Shown here: positions 1 through 9,403 of the stretch, in pieces
How positions within the stretch are numbered: position 1 is the stretch's first letter
Layout of the letters: each line of letters opens with the position of its first letter
From: Flavobacterium sp. SLB02
Lineage (GTDB): Bacteria; Bacteroidota; Bacteroidia; Flavobacteriales; Flavobacteriaceae
DNA length: 64,000 nt
Reading direction: 5' to 3'
Assembly: GCF_009664855.1 (NCBI RefSeq)
Contig: NZ_CP045928.1
Location: 1,201,049 to 1,265,048 of the forward strand
Made by a program: the position numbers and the translations under genes
The notes under the pieces: model-generated
The model's database searches: none
Told to the model about the DNA's origin: nothing
What the model saw: the letters and a program-made list of their open reading frames with translations, nothing else

Positions 1-615
1 AATAGAAAATTTTGTAGAAAGAATTCCGCGAACATTTTCTAAAACTATAAATCGTGGTTTTAACTCTTCAATAAGAGTTAGATATTTCAAAAATACGTTA
101 CCACGTTCGTCCTCAAAACCTTTTCGATTTCCCGCGGTGCTAAATGCTTGACAAGGAGGCCCACCTGCCATAAGTTCGATAGAGTCATTTTTAGTAAGCC
201 CCGAGAAATTTAAAACTTGGTCTGCAGTATAATTTCTGATATCTCCTATAAGTCCAATTTTAGGATTATTCGCAATAATGGTTTTTCTGCTAGCCTTGTC
301 AATTTCACAAGCCAACAATGTTTGAAATCCCGCCTTTTCTAGCCCTAGATCTAGTCCCATTGCGCCAGAAAAAAATGAAAGTACTTTTGGTACACCATTT
401 TTTACTTTTAGACTGCTCTTTCTGTCAATTTCGGTGTTGTGAATATGATGTTCGCTTTTGTCAAACGAATCTACATTTTCTATTGGAATAACCCAAGTTT
501 TGCCAATCTGCATACCTGCTAATTTATCATCACGTAATAATTTGCGAACGTATTGAGGAGAAAAATTCATTGCCTCAGCGGCATCTTCAACAGAGTAAAA
601 ATTATCTTGGTTCAT
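1..615 (-). CDS. DNA (cytosine-5-)-methyltransferase, C-terminus cut by window edge
   Basis: Reads leftward from ATG at 615 and stays open to base 1 (205 codons). The first ~60 residues form an excisionase/MerR-like helix-turn-helix (SVEDAAEAMNFSPQYVRKLL). The C5-methyltransferase core follows: SAM-binding FSGAMGLDLGLEKAGF (motif I), the catalytic loop AGGPPCQAFS (motif IV, Cys nucleophile) and ENVRG (motif VI). C5-methyltransferases transfer a methyl group from SAM to cytosine C5. The target-recognition domain is off the window, so specificity cannot be read. A Vsr repair gene lies 1.4 kb away, which fits C5-methylation, since Vsr repairs T:G mismatches from deaminated 5-methylcytosine. The fused N-terminal HTH is unusual for a plain modification enzyme and may aid DNA binding or autoregulation. 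No restriction gene is visible here. Confidence 0.9.
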   Translation of the reverse strand, partial: MNQDNFYSVEDAAEAMNFSPQYVRKLLRDDKLAGMQIGKTWVIPIENVDSFDKSEHHIHNTEIDRKSSLKVKNGVPKVLSFFSGAMGLDLGLEKAGFQTLLACEIDKASRKTIIANNPKIGLIGDIRNYTADQVLNFSGLTKNDSIELMAGGPPCQAFSTAGNRKGFEDERGNVFLKYLTLIEELKPRFIVLENVRGILSTKFSI

Positions 616-941
616 TTTCTAATGCGAAACTAAATTAATATACCAAATGTACAGAAAAATAATTTATAAATAATTTTAAAAATGATGTATTTAAGAAAAT
701 ACTCTAATACTCTGTAAGACAAGAAATCAGAATGGCTATTTGGTAATATCGGGGTTTATTAATTCCAAAAAGGAACTATTTTAATTCAGAATTGCAACAT
801 TGATTATGAGTCGCAAGGATCATAAATCTCCACTTTCTATATGTTTAAGAACTTTTTAATGGTTGGGAATTATCATAAAAAAGGTTTAACTAAATGATTC
901 AAATCTTTAAATTATAATGCAAAGAAAATATGTTCAATATA

Positions 942-972
942 TTGCACATTTAAAACCCTTTTATTATCTTTG
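942..972 (+). promoter_or_regulatory. Bacteroidota-type promoter of the XRE operon
   Basis: A -33 TTG at 942-944 and a -7 box TATCTTTG (TAnnTTTG) at 965-972 are separated by 20 bp, the usual spacing for the Bacteroidota primary sigma factor. The box lies about 44 bp upstream of the ATG at 1016. The rest of 616-941 shows no gene on either strand. Confidence 0.6.
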
Positions 973-1015
973 AACTAAATCTTTTAAACTAAATTACAAA
1001 ACAAAATTGGCAATT

Positions 1016-1420
1016 ATGAAAAGAATTCAGGAAGGAAAAATTGTAAAATTTCATACTCCTTTACCAGATGAAACCCCAAACCAATTATATGTGGTTTTGG
1101 AAGTTTTGGAAGATGAAGGAAGGTCTAGAGCAAAAATTCAGGCACTTAATACTGGGTTGAATTTTGCTCCAGTGAATACGGTAAGATTGACAGATTTAGA
1201 AATAGCTGAAGTTGACAATAACGATCTGATAGGTCATAAAGTAACTATAAATAAATCCGACTATTCACAAGTTCGAGGAAGAGTAATCAAAGTCAGCGAA
1301 CAAAAAACAGAATTAAATTTATCTGTTACAGTAAAAGGTGTAGAAACAAATGTTTTCGTGACTGTTGTTGATAATGATGGTATTGAACATCTGGGAATGT
1401 TATTTATTGATCAGGAATAA
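1016..1420 (+). CDS. Hypothetical protein in XRE operon
   Basis: Product of 134 residues starting MKRIQEGKIVKFHTPLPDE. The ATG at 1016 is preferred over a TTG at 1007. No signal peptide or membrane segment; the pattern of short alternating hydrophobic strands suggests a small all-beta cytosolic protein (N-terminal half resembles an SH3/KOW-like barrel: IVKFHTPLPDE...QLYVVLEV...AKIQAL). I do not recognise a named family. It is the first gene of a compact operon with 1447-1689 and the XRE regulator at 1692 and follows a good promoter. The context next to a methyltransferase suggests a role in regulating or accompanying that module, but this is inference only. Confidence 0.7.
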   Translation: MKRIQEGKIVKFHTPLPDETPNQLYVVLEVLEDEGRSRAKIQALNTGLNFAPVNTVRLTDLEIAEVDNNDLIGHKVTINKSDYSQVRGRVIKVSEQKTELNLSVTVKGVETNVFVTVVDNDGIEHLGMLFIDQE

Positions 1421-1446
1421 TTTTTTAAATTAATTAAACTATCATT

Positions 1447-1689
1447 ATGAGCATAATTATAAATGAAGAAAAAAAGTTGAATCATCCATATTATAAGCTT
1501 ATGGAATTAAGAGGAGATGTTTTAGAAGCTGAATTAAATTCTTGGTCTCGATTAAATTTGGTGGATTGGCTTTGCTGGAATGACCGTAATGGTGTCTACA
1601 GAGATGAAGATTCTTTGCGAGAATTTGGCAACATAGTAAGTAAAGAAGAAGCAATTGAGATAATCTTAAGACAAATTACAGAAGCATAA
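1447..1689 (+). CDS. Small hypothetical protein
   Basis: 80 residues, acidic, probably mostly helical, cytosolic (no signal or TM). It contains a tryptophan-rich stretch (SWSRLNLVDWLCWNDRNG). It lies 26 bp after the preceding gene and 2 bp before the XRE regulator, so it is probably translationally coupled to it. No family recognised. Its size and tight linkage to an XRE protein would allow a toxin-antitoxin-like arrangement, but no toxin motif is visible. Confidence 0.65.
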   Translation: MSIIINEEKKLNHPYYKLMELRGDVLEAELNSWSRLNLVDWLCWNDRNGVYRDEDSLREFGNIVSKEEAIEIILRQITEA

Positions 1690-1691
1690 TA

Positions 1692-1961
1692 ATGATTAGT
1701 AAAAATGCTAAAGAAGTAACAAGTGAGAATGTGGAGAATTATCTTCATGATAGTCGAATAAGAATTGGTGAGGAGATCAGGAATATTCGTGAAGAAAAAG
1801 GTTATAGTCAAGGGCAATTAGCCGATATTATGAAAGTAAGCAGAACCACTATTTCTAAAATTGAAAATGGTAAGTTTAATTTCAGTATCGATTATCTTTC
1901 AAAATTTTCATTGTTCTTAGACTTCAATATATCAATCTCGACAATTAATATTATAAAATAA
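1692..1961 (+). CDS. XRE-family helix-turn-helix regulator
   Basis: 89 residues. A Cro/C1-type HTH spans about residues 24-80: RIGEEIRNIREEKGYSQGQLADIMKVSRTTISKIENG is cut by its recognition helix (SRTTISKIENG), a classic XRE signature. The short N-terminal extension is charged. It is the third gene of the operon starting at 1016. In restriction-modification loci such small XRE proteins often act as controller (C) proteins that time expression; here no endonuclease gene is seen, so that role is inferred. No obvious C-box palindrome was found upstream. Confidence 0.85.
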   Translation: MISKNAKEVTSENVENYLHDSRIRIGEEIRNIREEKGYSQGQLADIMKVSRTTISKIENGKFNFSIDYLSKFSLFLDFNISISTINIIK

Positions 1962-1976
1962 TTATTTTTAGCCATT

Positions 1977-2360
1977 TCATTTTTTTGAATTTTCTATTTC
2001 CTTTTCAATTATTAGAACGCAATCTTGCAAATTTTTTTTTACAAAAGTGATCCAAAATCTAATTACTTTCCAACCGTTTTCAATAAGAAATTTATTGACT
2101 ATTTTATCCCTTTCTATATTGCGTTCAATTTTAGAAATCCAAAACTCACGATTTGAATTAATTTGATGTTGCTTTTCTTCCCAATTGAACCCATGGAAGA
2201 ATTCGCCATCAACAAATATTGCTATTTTATTTTTTTTGAATGTTAAATCAGGAGTACCGAAAACTTTCTTATTATTTTTTCTATATCGATGCCCCTTCTT
2301 CCATAAAGCTTTAGACAAAAGAATTTCTTCCTTTGTATCTTTACTTTTAATAGCTCGCAT
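1977..2360 (-). CDS. vsr: Very short patch repair endonuclease (Vsr-like)
   Basis: 127 residues. The Vsr signature MRAIKSKDTKEEILLSKAL at the N-terminus is followed by the KGHRYRKN segment, the catalytic PDLTF (Asp) and the IFVDGEFFHG core, and the C-terminal WISKIERNIERD and GWKVIRFW blocks. Vsr nicks DNA 5' of T:G mismatches produced by deamination of 5-methylcytosine. The usual H-G-C-F-W-H-G core reads D-G-E-F-F-H-G here, so the first residues differ. An in-frame TAA lies eight codons upstream of the chosen ATG, so the N-terminus is shorter than in typical Vsr proteins. It is convergent with the XRE operon and probably works with the methyltransferase at 1-615. Confidence 0.9.
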   Translation of the reverse strand: MRAIKSKDTKEEILLSKALWKKGHRYRKNNKKVFGTPDLTFKKNKIAIFVDGEFFHGFNWEEKQHQINSNREFWISKIERNIERDKIVNKFLIENGWKVIRFWITFVKKNLQDCVLIIEKEIENSKK

Positions 2361-2912
2361 TATTTGCTTCTTATTTCTTTAGAAACGTTATCCATTTAAA
2401 AGCTAAAATTTAAATATTTTTCTCTATATAATAAATTTATAACATAAATTTCTAAATTACAATACAGAAATTAGCATTCCAGTATTTACTGAGGTTTACA
2501 GATATAGAGGTACAATTAAGATACAAATCTGAACAAAATAATACGAAACAAAACAAACAAACTTATCCTTTTTTTTAAAAAGAATGAAGAATTTTATTAA
2601 ACCGTAATAACATCTTTTTTTTAAAACACATTAATGCAGTGGTTGAATCAAATTTATAAAAATCATTTGATAGGAGGCAGGGTTTATTGTATTTCAATAT
2701 ACGTTTGTTATACTGTTCATTTTCATTATTTTATCTAGCTTTACTTTTTTAAAATTAACCAAAACCGATGCTCGGGGATATATGTAAAGAGCTTAAATCA
2801 AAAAAACATATTGCAATATTAATAAATTATTAAATGACCCAATAGCAAAAAATATCACTACAGGTTTATTATACTTTTGTAAGGGTCTTCTTTAACAATT
2901 TAAAACTACAAT
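2361..2912. other. Non-coding gap with sigma-factor promoter
   Basis: 552 bp, very AT-rich, no supportable ORF. The only signal seen is a -7 type box TACTTTTG at 2872-2879, 33 bp upstream of the sigma-factor ATG; no clear -33 element at the right distance. Confidence 0.4.
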
Positions 2913-3491
2913 ATGAGCTCTAATTTGGTAATAAGGTTACGTGCCGGAGATGATTCTTGTTTTAAGGAAATCTACGATATGTATCATTTTAAAGTATTTT
3001 GTTTTGTAAAAAAATATACAGCGCAACTGGCAGATTCAGAAGATGTGACTCAAAATGTATTTATTCATCTTTGGAAATACAGAGCAAAATTAGATCCAAA
3101 TGTAGAACTCGAAGCGATATTGTTTAAAAGTTCAAAGCAGGAAATCTCAAAGTGGTATAAAAAGCAAAACAGAATTTTTTCGGTAGAAAACGACCAGTTG
3201 ATAAAGGAGCTGGATTATGTCCAGGAAGTAGATGAGGATATAAGCGTTAAATTGGAGAAAATAGAATACCTGCTCAATAAAATACCTGCAAAGAGAAGAA
3301 AAATTTTCAATCTCCATAAGTTTGAAGACCGCAGTTACAAAGAGATAGCTGCAGAGATGGATATGTCACCAAGTGCTGTGGCCAACCAAATTTCTAAAAC
3401 CTTACAGTTTCTTAAAAAGAACTCGGTACAAAATCATGAGCTTTATTGGTTTGCTTTGTTCTTTGTAAGTCAGGCTGAATTTATATCTTAA
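2913..3491 (+). CDS. ECF RNA polymerase sigma factor (FecI-like)
   Basis: 192 residues. Region 2 is seen at about residues 10-75 (DVTQNVFIHLWKYRAKL, the core-binding helix) and region 4 at about 115-175 (SYKEIAAEMDMSPSAVANQI, the -35-binding HTH). This is the Bacteroidota 'sigma-70 family, ECF' type that pairs with a FecR anti-sigma and a TonB receptor carrying an N-terminal STN signalling domain. All three are present in order. Expected role: transcribe the following TonB/lipoprotein/protease genes when the receptor senses its ligand. Confidence 0.93.
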   Translation: MSSNLVIRLRAGDDSCFKEIYDMYHFKVFCFVKKYTAQLADSEDVTQNVFIHLWKYRAKLDPNVELEAILFKSSKQEISKWYKKQNRIFSVENDQLIKELDYVQEVDEDISVKLEKIEYLLNKIPAKRRKIFNLHKFEDRSYKEIAAEMDMSPSAVANQISKTLQFLKKNSVQNHELYWFALFFVSQAEFIS

Positions 3492-3719
3492 AAAAACAAC
3501 TCTGCTTTTTACTTTTAAATTAATGGTATTGGGCTAATTCTTTCTGAAAACCACCAATATTTCTTTTTTTTTCACTCAGATCAAAGTTAAGCAATTGGTC
3601 TTTTAGATTAAGAAAACATTAATAGTGATAAGTACCCGTGATATTTAAATCATTGGAAATCTAATATAGTTGAATCCAGCAGATTCGTGTATAATTTTCC
3701 AAATACTAAATGCTATTTA

Positions 3720-4568
3720 ATGAAATCCAGAAAATTAAAAGAAGAGTGGGATGCGATACCCAATAGAGGTATGCTGCCAAATGAAAGTACAACCCGTATG
3801 TGGAATACGATACGCAAAACAACAATTGATAGGTATAAAAACTTTTATAACTGGAGCGCTGCGGCAAGCGCTGTGATTATTCTTTCTATAAGTTGCTATC
3901 ATGCTTTTATTCAGTCTGGTGTTGCTAAACCCGAAATTACTTCAACTGTAACATTTAATCAAGATATCCGACTTTTAAATTTACCCGATGGAACCAGAGT
4001 TTGGTTAAACGAAAATTCTGAGATTGAATATCCTAAAAGTTTTTCTGGAAAAGAAAGAACCGTTACCCTAAAGGGAGAAGCTTTCTTTGAAGTAAAGCGT
4101 GATGTTTCACATCCCTTTGTGATTAGCTCGGGGGCTATAAAAACGACTGTTTTGGGAACTTCTTTTACTGTTAAAGCTTACGATAATAATAAGCCTGAGG
4201 TAAACGTGAGAACCGGTAGGGTAAGAGTTGAAAGCGCGCAAAATACAGTATTACTGCAAAGAGGAGATAAAGCAATTTATGAAGTAGCAACTTCTATATT
4301 AAATAAAGAAAAATCCCTTGTATTAGAACCTGAATGGAAAAAAGTTTTAATCTATGTTGATGGATTAACCTTAGAGGAGGTTCTTGAGAAATTAAAAGCA
4401 GATCATCAATTCTCGATGACCTATTTGGATAACGATTTAAAAAATCTCAAGATACAGGGAACTCTTGATACCAGGCAAGGTTTTTACCAAATGCTTCAAA
4501 GTATTGCTTTTGCTCTGGAAATCAGAATCCAATCTACGGGAAACAATACCTATCTCATTAGTAGATAA
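3720..4568 (+). CDS. FecR-family anti-sigma factor
   Basis: 282 residues from the ATG at 3720 (a GTG at 3687 would add 11 residues of poor character). Short cytoplasmic N-terminal region, one membrane segment at about residues 45-62 (AAASAVIILSISCYHAF), a periplasmic FecR domain (NLPDGTRVWLNENSEIEYP, TLKGEAFFEVKRD, TTVLGTSFTVKAY) and a C-terminal DUF4974 domain (VDGLTLEEVLEKLKADHQF). It should hold the upstream sigma factor and receive the signal from the STN domain of the downstream receptor. Confidence 0.93.
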   Translation: MKSRKLKEEWDAIPNRGMLPNESTTRMWNTIRKTTIDRYKNFYNWSAAASAVIILSISCYHAFIQSGVAKPEITSTVTFNQDIRLLNLPDGTRVWLNENSEIEYPKSFSGKERTVTLKGEAFFEVKRDVSHPFVISSGAIKTTVLGTSFTVKAYDNNKPEVNVRTGRVRVESAQNTVLLQRGDKAIYEVATSILNKEKSLVLEPEWKKVLIYVDGLTLEEVLEKLKADHQFSMTYLDNDLKNLKIQGTLDTRQGFYQMLQSIAFALEIRIQSTGNNTYLISR

Positions 4569-4726
4569 TACGATCAAAACATTTTGATGTAATGAATTGC
4601 CACTGCATTAAATCTTTAAAAAAAATGATTTAATGCCAGTTGTTAGCAGGCCTGTGGATGCTGCTAAAAAATATTAACCCAAAATATCATATTAAAATTA
4701 ATTCTATAAACTAACAATTATCAATT

Positions 4727-7700
4727 ATGAACAATGAATTTTCCAGGCGATTTGCCATTGCCTTATGGATTTTATTTCTCGGGGTCTTCCTCAGAACAAA
4801 TACAATTTATGCACAAAGCGGAACAGTGTCGGTGGATTTTAAAAATGCTCCACCTCAAAAAGTTATTGATAATTTAAAATCCCGCACGCCTTATCAATTT
4901 GTTTATCAAAAAGATTTAGATCTGACCCTACCTTTAATTACTTTAAAAAAAGATAATGTTTCAATAGATGAAATTTTAAGGGATTTACAAAATCTGACCA
5001 ATTTAAATTTCAGACGAAATGAAAATAATATAGCCGTAAATAGTAAAGAGGGCGAGAAAAAAAAAAGGAAGGGAAAAATTACAGGTAAAGTTGTAGATGT
5101 CAATGGGCTTTCCTTACCCGGGGTAAACATAAAAGTGACAGAACTAGCCATGGGCGCACAATCAGACATTGATGGCAATTATGTTTTAGAGTTAGAACCA
5201 GGGGAATACACCATTGAGATTAGCGCTATTTCTTTTCAAACCCAAAAAATTACGGGTGTTAAAGTGCTGGAAGGCGGCGAAACTCCCCTTGTAGTTTCTT
5301 TAAAAGAAGATGCGCAATCGCTCAATGAAGTAATCATTATTCAGGATTATAAAAAAGCAACCGCCTCCGTTGAGGGAATGCTATTACAGCAAAAAAAGGC
5401 AGCACAATTTTCCGATGGAATCTCCTCAGAGCAAATTGCCAGAACCCCGGACAGGGATGTGGCGAGTTCTTTAAAGCGTATTACAGGAGTAACTACAGTT
5501 GGCGATAAATATGTTGTGGTACGTTCTATGGGAGAAAGATGGAATCAGGCTGTTATGGACGCAATTGCTTTGCCAAGTACGGACGCTTATCAGCAAAATT
5601 TTTCTTTTGATATTATTCCTACTTCCATTGTAGAGAGTATTGTAGTGAGCAAATCTGCAACTCCGGATATGTACGCCAATTTTGCCGGGGGATATGTAGA
5701 GGTTAAAACCAAAGACATTCCAAAAGAAAATTTCACCAATTTCTCTATAAGTACTTCTTATAATAGCAGAAGCGCATTTAAAGAGCGCCTTACAAAGCAG
5801 CAAGGTGATTATGATTATCTTGGTTTTGATGATGGAAGACGTGATTTTCCCAGTGCTGATAATCTTACAGCGCAAAATGTCAAAAGTGATGCGGCAGACC
5901 CAAATATTTCTATTGGGGAGTCAAAGCAATTTACCCAGGACAATTTTACCACTTATACAACCTATGGTGCGCCGGGAACCACCCTTCAATTTGGTATAGG
6001 GCGGGCCTATAAATTAAGAGACAATAACAAATGGGGATTTGTAGGATCATTAATTTTTAAAAATACACAAGAAAAATTAGATATAGAGCACACTCAGAGA
6101 GGTAAATATAAAAGTAATTCGGAGTTTTCAGCTGAAAACGAAACAGCGCCATATTCCACTTTTGCAAAATATGGATTTAATAATTCTGGAGCCAATTATA
6201 ATTATAATTCAACTTTAGGGGGGATGTTTAATGCCGCAATTCAGCTTGGTAACCATAAAATTACCAGCCGCAATACAGTCATGCATATCTATAACAATCA
6301 ATTGACGCAAATTACAGGCTGGGATAATGGAGATGCGACTGTTGATATATTAAATGGGAGTTTACTAGCCAGAACAGCTGAGACTAATTATCCTGTTTAC
6401 ACGACTTTTATTCAAAATAAAATAGAAGGAAATCATCAATTTGAAAAACTTGAAATCAATTGGTATGGCGCTTATGGAAATGTTACAAAAGATACCAAAG
6501 ACGCAACATTTCTAAATGTTAATAGAAGAAAAGTTGGAGACGATGAACTAGTTTATTATGATGTTTATAATCAGGGTCAGAATATTAAAAGAAGTAATTT
6601 TAAAAATGATGAGATTGATTATAATGCAGCCATTAATTTTAAATACTCCTTTAATTTTGGTGATACTTTTACAAACGATATCAAAGCCGGTTATTTCGGC
6701 ACCTATAAAAAAGCAACCAACGAGCAGGTATCAGTCAAATTAGAAACCTTTGGTCGGGCATCTGACCGGGAATTTATTTACGAACCATTATCAAAATTTT
6801 TAGACGGATCAAATTACTACTATGGGGGTTATGGCTGGTTTGGAGGTTTTAAATATGGCAAGCAGTATGTTGGAGATATAAAAGTGCATTCGCCATTTTT
6901 AATGCTGGACAATAAAATGGGACGTTTTCTAAGATTGATTTGGGGAGTAAGAGCAGAAAGTTATCTCTACACACAAATTGAGAGTCAATCTATAGATGCG
7001 GGTAATTTTAATCAGGAACAAAAAGATGATAAGCTATGGCAATTTCTACCCTCAGCGAGTTTAATCATTAGTCCTACCAACAAAATGAATATACGTTTAG
7101 GGTATAACAAATCGGTTTTACGTCCTCAATTTGCAGAACGCTTGAATATTCCATATTTTGACCCCATTCGTTCTTATTTTATATATAATTATACAGGTGG
7201 AATCGTTTCGAGTGTAGCCAACAATTATGATTTTAAAATGGAATGGTTTCCATCGGGTGGCGAAATTTTGTCCTTTGGTGTCTATCATAAAAATATAGAC
7301 GATCCTATTGAAAGTGTTGGTGCTCTAAATACATCTAATGAGATGAATGTCTACAATATAAATTCCTATAATGCTAAACTTTGGGGTTTTGAATTAGAAT
7401 TTTATAAAAGTCTTTCTTTTTTAGGAGAAGGAGAAACTCTAAAAGATCTTTTTATTTACGGAAACGCTACTGTAAATTCTACAAAAGTAATATCATATGA
7501 ACGTATAGACGCAACAGGTGGGCTTTATCAGGCCAATAGACCTTTGTATGGGCAATCGCCCTACAGCTATAATTTTGGTCTTGACTACGTGGGGGATCGC
7601 TTGGGCTTTAGTCTTAGAAACACTGGCATTGGTGATCAATACATACTTGTAGGGTTTGATTATGGTGCTGAGGAAATTCGTAAACCTTACGCAATAACAG

Positions 7701-7966
7701 ATGCCCAGGTAAGTTATAAATTTTTTAAAGAAAAAAATCTGGAAGTAAAATGCAGCCTGAAAAATATGTTTGATGTAGGTATAGAAACCTATAACAACGC
7801 CAATAGTTACAGTAAAATTGAGGACGTTCCTACAGGATCTAACCCAAGAGAGAGATATAGCCTTGGAGCTCATGCTACTGATAAATACGATGAAGACCTT
7901 GATCAGGAAATATTTAAAGCTAAAAATGGCAGGACTTTTAGTTTATCGCTTAATTATTCATTTTAA
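4727..7966 (+). CDS. TonB-dependent receptor with STN signalling domain
   Basis: 1079 residues. Signal peptide to about residue 30 (IYAQ), STN/secretin N-terminal domain about 33-105, carboxypeptidase-D regulatory-like beta-sandwich about 116-195 (GKVVDVNGLSLPGVNIKV), plug about 210-330 (GISSEQIARTPDRDVASSL, VVVRSMGERWNQ), then a 22-strand barrel ending in an aromatic terminus (LSLNYSF). The plug reads RTPDRDVASSLKRITGV, typical of the TonB receptors that lack a SusD partner. It imports an unknown ligand across the outer membrane and signals to the FecR at 3720. The lipoproteins and S41 protease downstream are probable surface or periplasmic partners. No SusD gene follows. Confidence 0.93.
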   Translation: MNNEFSRRFAIALWILFLGVFLRTNTIYAQSGTVSVDFKNAPPQKVIDNLKSRTPYQFVYQKDLDLTLPLITLKKDNVSIDEILRDLQNLTNLNFRRNENNIAVNSKEGEKKKRKGKITGKVVDVNGLSLPGVNIKVTELAMGAQSDIDGNYVLELEPGEYTIEISAISFQTQKITGVKVLEGGETPLVVSLKEDAQSLNEVIIIQDYKKATASVEGMLLQQKKAAQFSDGISSEQIARTPDRDVASSLKRITGVTTVGDKYVVVRSMGERWNQAVMDAIALPSTDAYQQNFSFDIIPTSIVESIVVSKSATPDMYANFAGGYVEVKTKDIPKENFTNFSISTSYNSRSAFKERLTKQQGDYDYLGFDDGRRDFPSADNLTAQNVKSDAADPNISIGESKQFTQDNFTTYTTYGAPGTTLQFGIGRAYKLRDNNKWGFVGSLIFKNTQEKLDIEHTQRGKYKSNSEFSAENETAPYSTFAKYGFNNSGANYNYNSTLGGMFNAAIQLGNHKITSRNTVMHIYNNQLTQITGWDNGDATVDILNGSLLARTAETNYPVYTTFIQNKIEGNHQFEKLEINWYGAYGNVTKDTKDATFLNVNRRKVGDDELVYYDVYNQGQNIKRSNFKNDEIDYNAAINFKYSFNFGDTFTNDIKAGYFGTYKKATNEQVSVKLETFGRASDREFIYEPLSKFLDGSNYYYGGYGWFGGFKYGKQYVGDIKVHSPFLMLDNKMGRFLRLIWGVRAESYLYTQIESQSIDAGNFNQEQKDDKLWQFLPSASLIISPTNKMNIRLGYNKSVLRPQFAERLNIPYFDPIRSYFIYNYTGGIVSSVANNYDFKMEWFPSGGEILSFGVYHKNIDDPIESVGALNTSNEMNVYNINSYNAKLWGFELEFYKSLSFLGEGETLKDLFIYGNATVNSTKVISYERIDATGGLYQANRPLYGQSPYSYNFGLDYVGDRLGFSLRNTGIGDQYILVGFDYGAEEIRKPYAITDAQVSYKFFKEKNLEVKCSLKNMFDVGIETYNNANSYSKIEDVPTGSNPRERYSLGAHATDKYDEDLDQEIFKAKNGRTFSLSLNYSF

Positions 7967-8029
7967 ATAGAAGCTTTAATAAGTATACAGCATTTATAAT
8001 AAGAAGAATTAAAATCTAAGGAAAGAGAT

Positions 8030-8067
8030 TTGCTGCTCTTTCTGAAGGTATTGTGTAATGGCAGCAA
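8030..8067 (+). promoter_or_regulatory. Leader inverted repeat, copy 1
   Basis: TTGCTGC at 8030-8036 pairs with GCAGCAA at 8061-8067 around a 24-nt loop, 28 bp before the lipoprotein start. The same structure is kept before the paralogue (9817-9858). No T-tract follows, so it is more likely an mRNA leader structure or an operator than a terminator. Confidence 0.5.
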
Positions 8068-8095
8068 TTTTAGCAATAATTAAAATAGTATGATT

Positions 8096-9403
8096 ATGAA
8101 AAAAATTTTAATGTTCGCAATAGTAGCCTTGTTTATGGGTTCTTGCCAAAATGAAGATGCTTCATCTGCAGATTCTTCTTTTTCTATGAAAGCTTCTGGT
8201 GCGGATTATTCAGGATACCCAGCCGCAGTACAAACAGTAAGCGGATACATTACAACAAATACGACCTGGACAAATGACAGGGTTTGGGAAATTGATGGTG
8301 TGGTGCTTGTAAAGGCAGGAGCAACTTTAACCATTCAGGCGGGTACATTTATTAAAGCAAAACCGTTAGCTGCTGGATTTGCCACGGGAGTACTTGTAAT
8401 TAGTAAAACAGGTAAAATTGATGCTCAGGGAACTGCAACTGCACCGGTTATTTTTACAAGTTACAATTTATTAGATGGTGCTGCTACAACAGCTACTCCA
8501 GGAGATTTTGGAGGTGTAGTACTTTTAGGAGATGCTGAAGTAAACAATAGTCAGTTTACAAATGTTGTTAAAGGATTAGAAGACCAGCCTAATCTGTCTG
8601 ATTTTTATTTTGGAGGAACAAATAATACACATAATGCCGGATCTTTAAATTATGTACGTATTGAATTTGCAGGAGTTTCCTCATTTGATGGTGCATATTG
8701 GACTGAGTTAAATGGTTTAACATTTGCGGGAGTGGGTAGTGGAACATCTATAGATCACATTCAGGTATCTTATAGTGGAGAGGATTCATTTGAGTTTATA
8801 GGAGGTAAAGTAAATGCAAGTCACTTAGTTTCTTTTGCACCAGACGATGACAATTTTGATTTTAATGTAGGTTATACCGGAACAATTACAAAAGCTATTG
8901 CAATTGCTGATAGTAATTCTATTCATAGTTTTAGCGGAGCAACTCCAGACTCTAATGGTATTGAAATAGATAATAACGGTACAGGAACTAGTACATTAAT
9001 CATCACGCGTCCCGTTATTTCTCAAATGTCTATCATAGGAGTTAGCTCTGCTACAGTTGCTAATTTATACGAAAATGCAATCCACGTTCGTAGATTAGGA
9101 CAAATCAAACTTACTAACGTTACTGTTACCGGATATAACAAAGGAATCAACTGGGAGTCTCCTTCATTACCATCTTCTTCTGCTTGGTCAGCATTATCAA
9201 TTCACGGATATATTAATGCAGTTTTTCCAGTTGGTACAAGTTTAGGTATAGGCAGTAGTATTTCAACTGTAGCCCCCGCAACAAAATGGGGAATAACACA
9301 GCCTTTTTTTAACGATGGAGCATTAAATCTTATCGGAGCCACAGGAGCATTTAAAACAGAGGCTGACTGGACAAATAACTGGACTAAGTTTATAAATTTC
9401 TAG
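8096..9403 (+). CDS. Surface lipoprotein, predicted beta-helix, paralogue 1
   Basis: About 435 residues. Start chosen at 8096 because it matches the start of the paralogue at 9880 (an in-frame ATG at 8090 adds two residues). Lipobox FMGSC gives a lipid-anchored mature protein from Cys 17-18. The body has repeated short beta segments (VRVKAGATLTIQAGTFIKA-like, GTATAPVIFTSYN) typical of right-handed beta-helix proteins; conserved acidic clusters (SFAPDDDNFDFNVGY) may bind cations. Proteins of this type follow TonB receptors in Bacteroidota; no catalytic residues of a pectate lyase can be pointed to. Close homologue lies 0.5 kb downstream. Probably regulated by the ECF sigma factor at 2913. Confidence 0.85.
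   Translation: MKKILMFAIVALFMGSCQNEDASSADSSFSMKASGADYSGYPAAVQTVSGYITTNTTWTNDRVWEIDGVVLVKAGATLTIQAGTFIKAKPLAAGFATGVLVISKTGKIDAQGTATAPVIFTSYNLLDGAATTATPGDFGGVVLLGDAEVNNSQFTNVVKGLEDQPNLSDFYFGGTNNTHNAGSLNYVRIEFAGVSSFDGAYWTELNGLTFAGVGSGTSIDHIQVSYSGEDSFEFIGGKVNASHLVSFAPDDDNFDFNVGYTGTITKAIAIADSNSIHSFSGATPDSNGIEIDNNGTGTSTLIITRPVISQMSIIGVSSATVANLYENAIHVRRLGQIKLTNVTVTGYNKGINWESPSLPSSSAWSALSIHGYINAVFPVGTSLGIGSSISTVAPATKWGITQPFFNDGALNLIGATGAFKTEADWTNNWTKFINF

Noticed and set aside
4906..5178. Long open frames on the minus strand inside the TonB receptor (also at 5471-5875 and 7493-7873)
   Set aside because: They are antisense to a clearly coding gene, have no family features and no start context.
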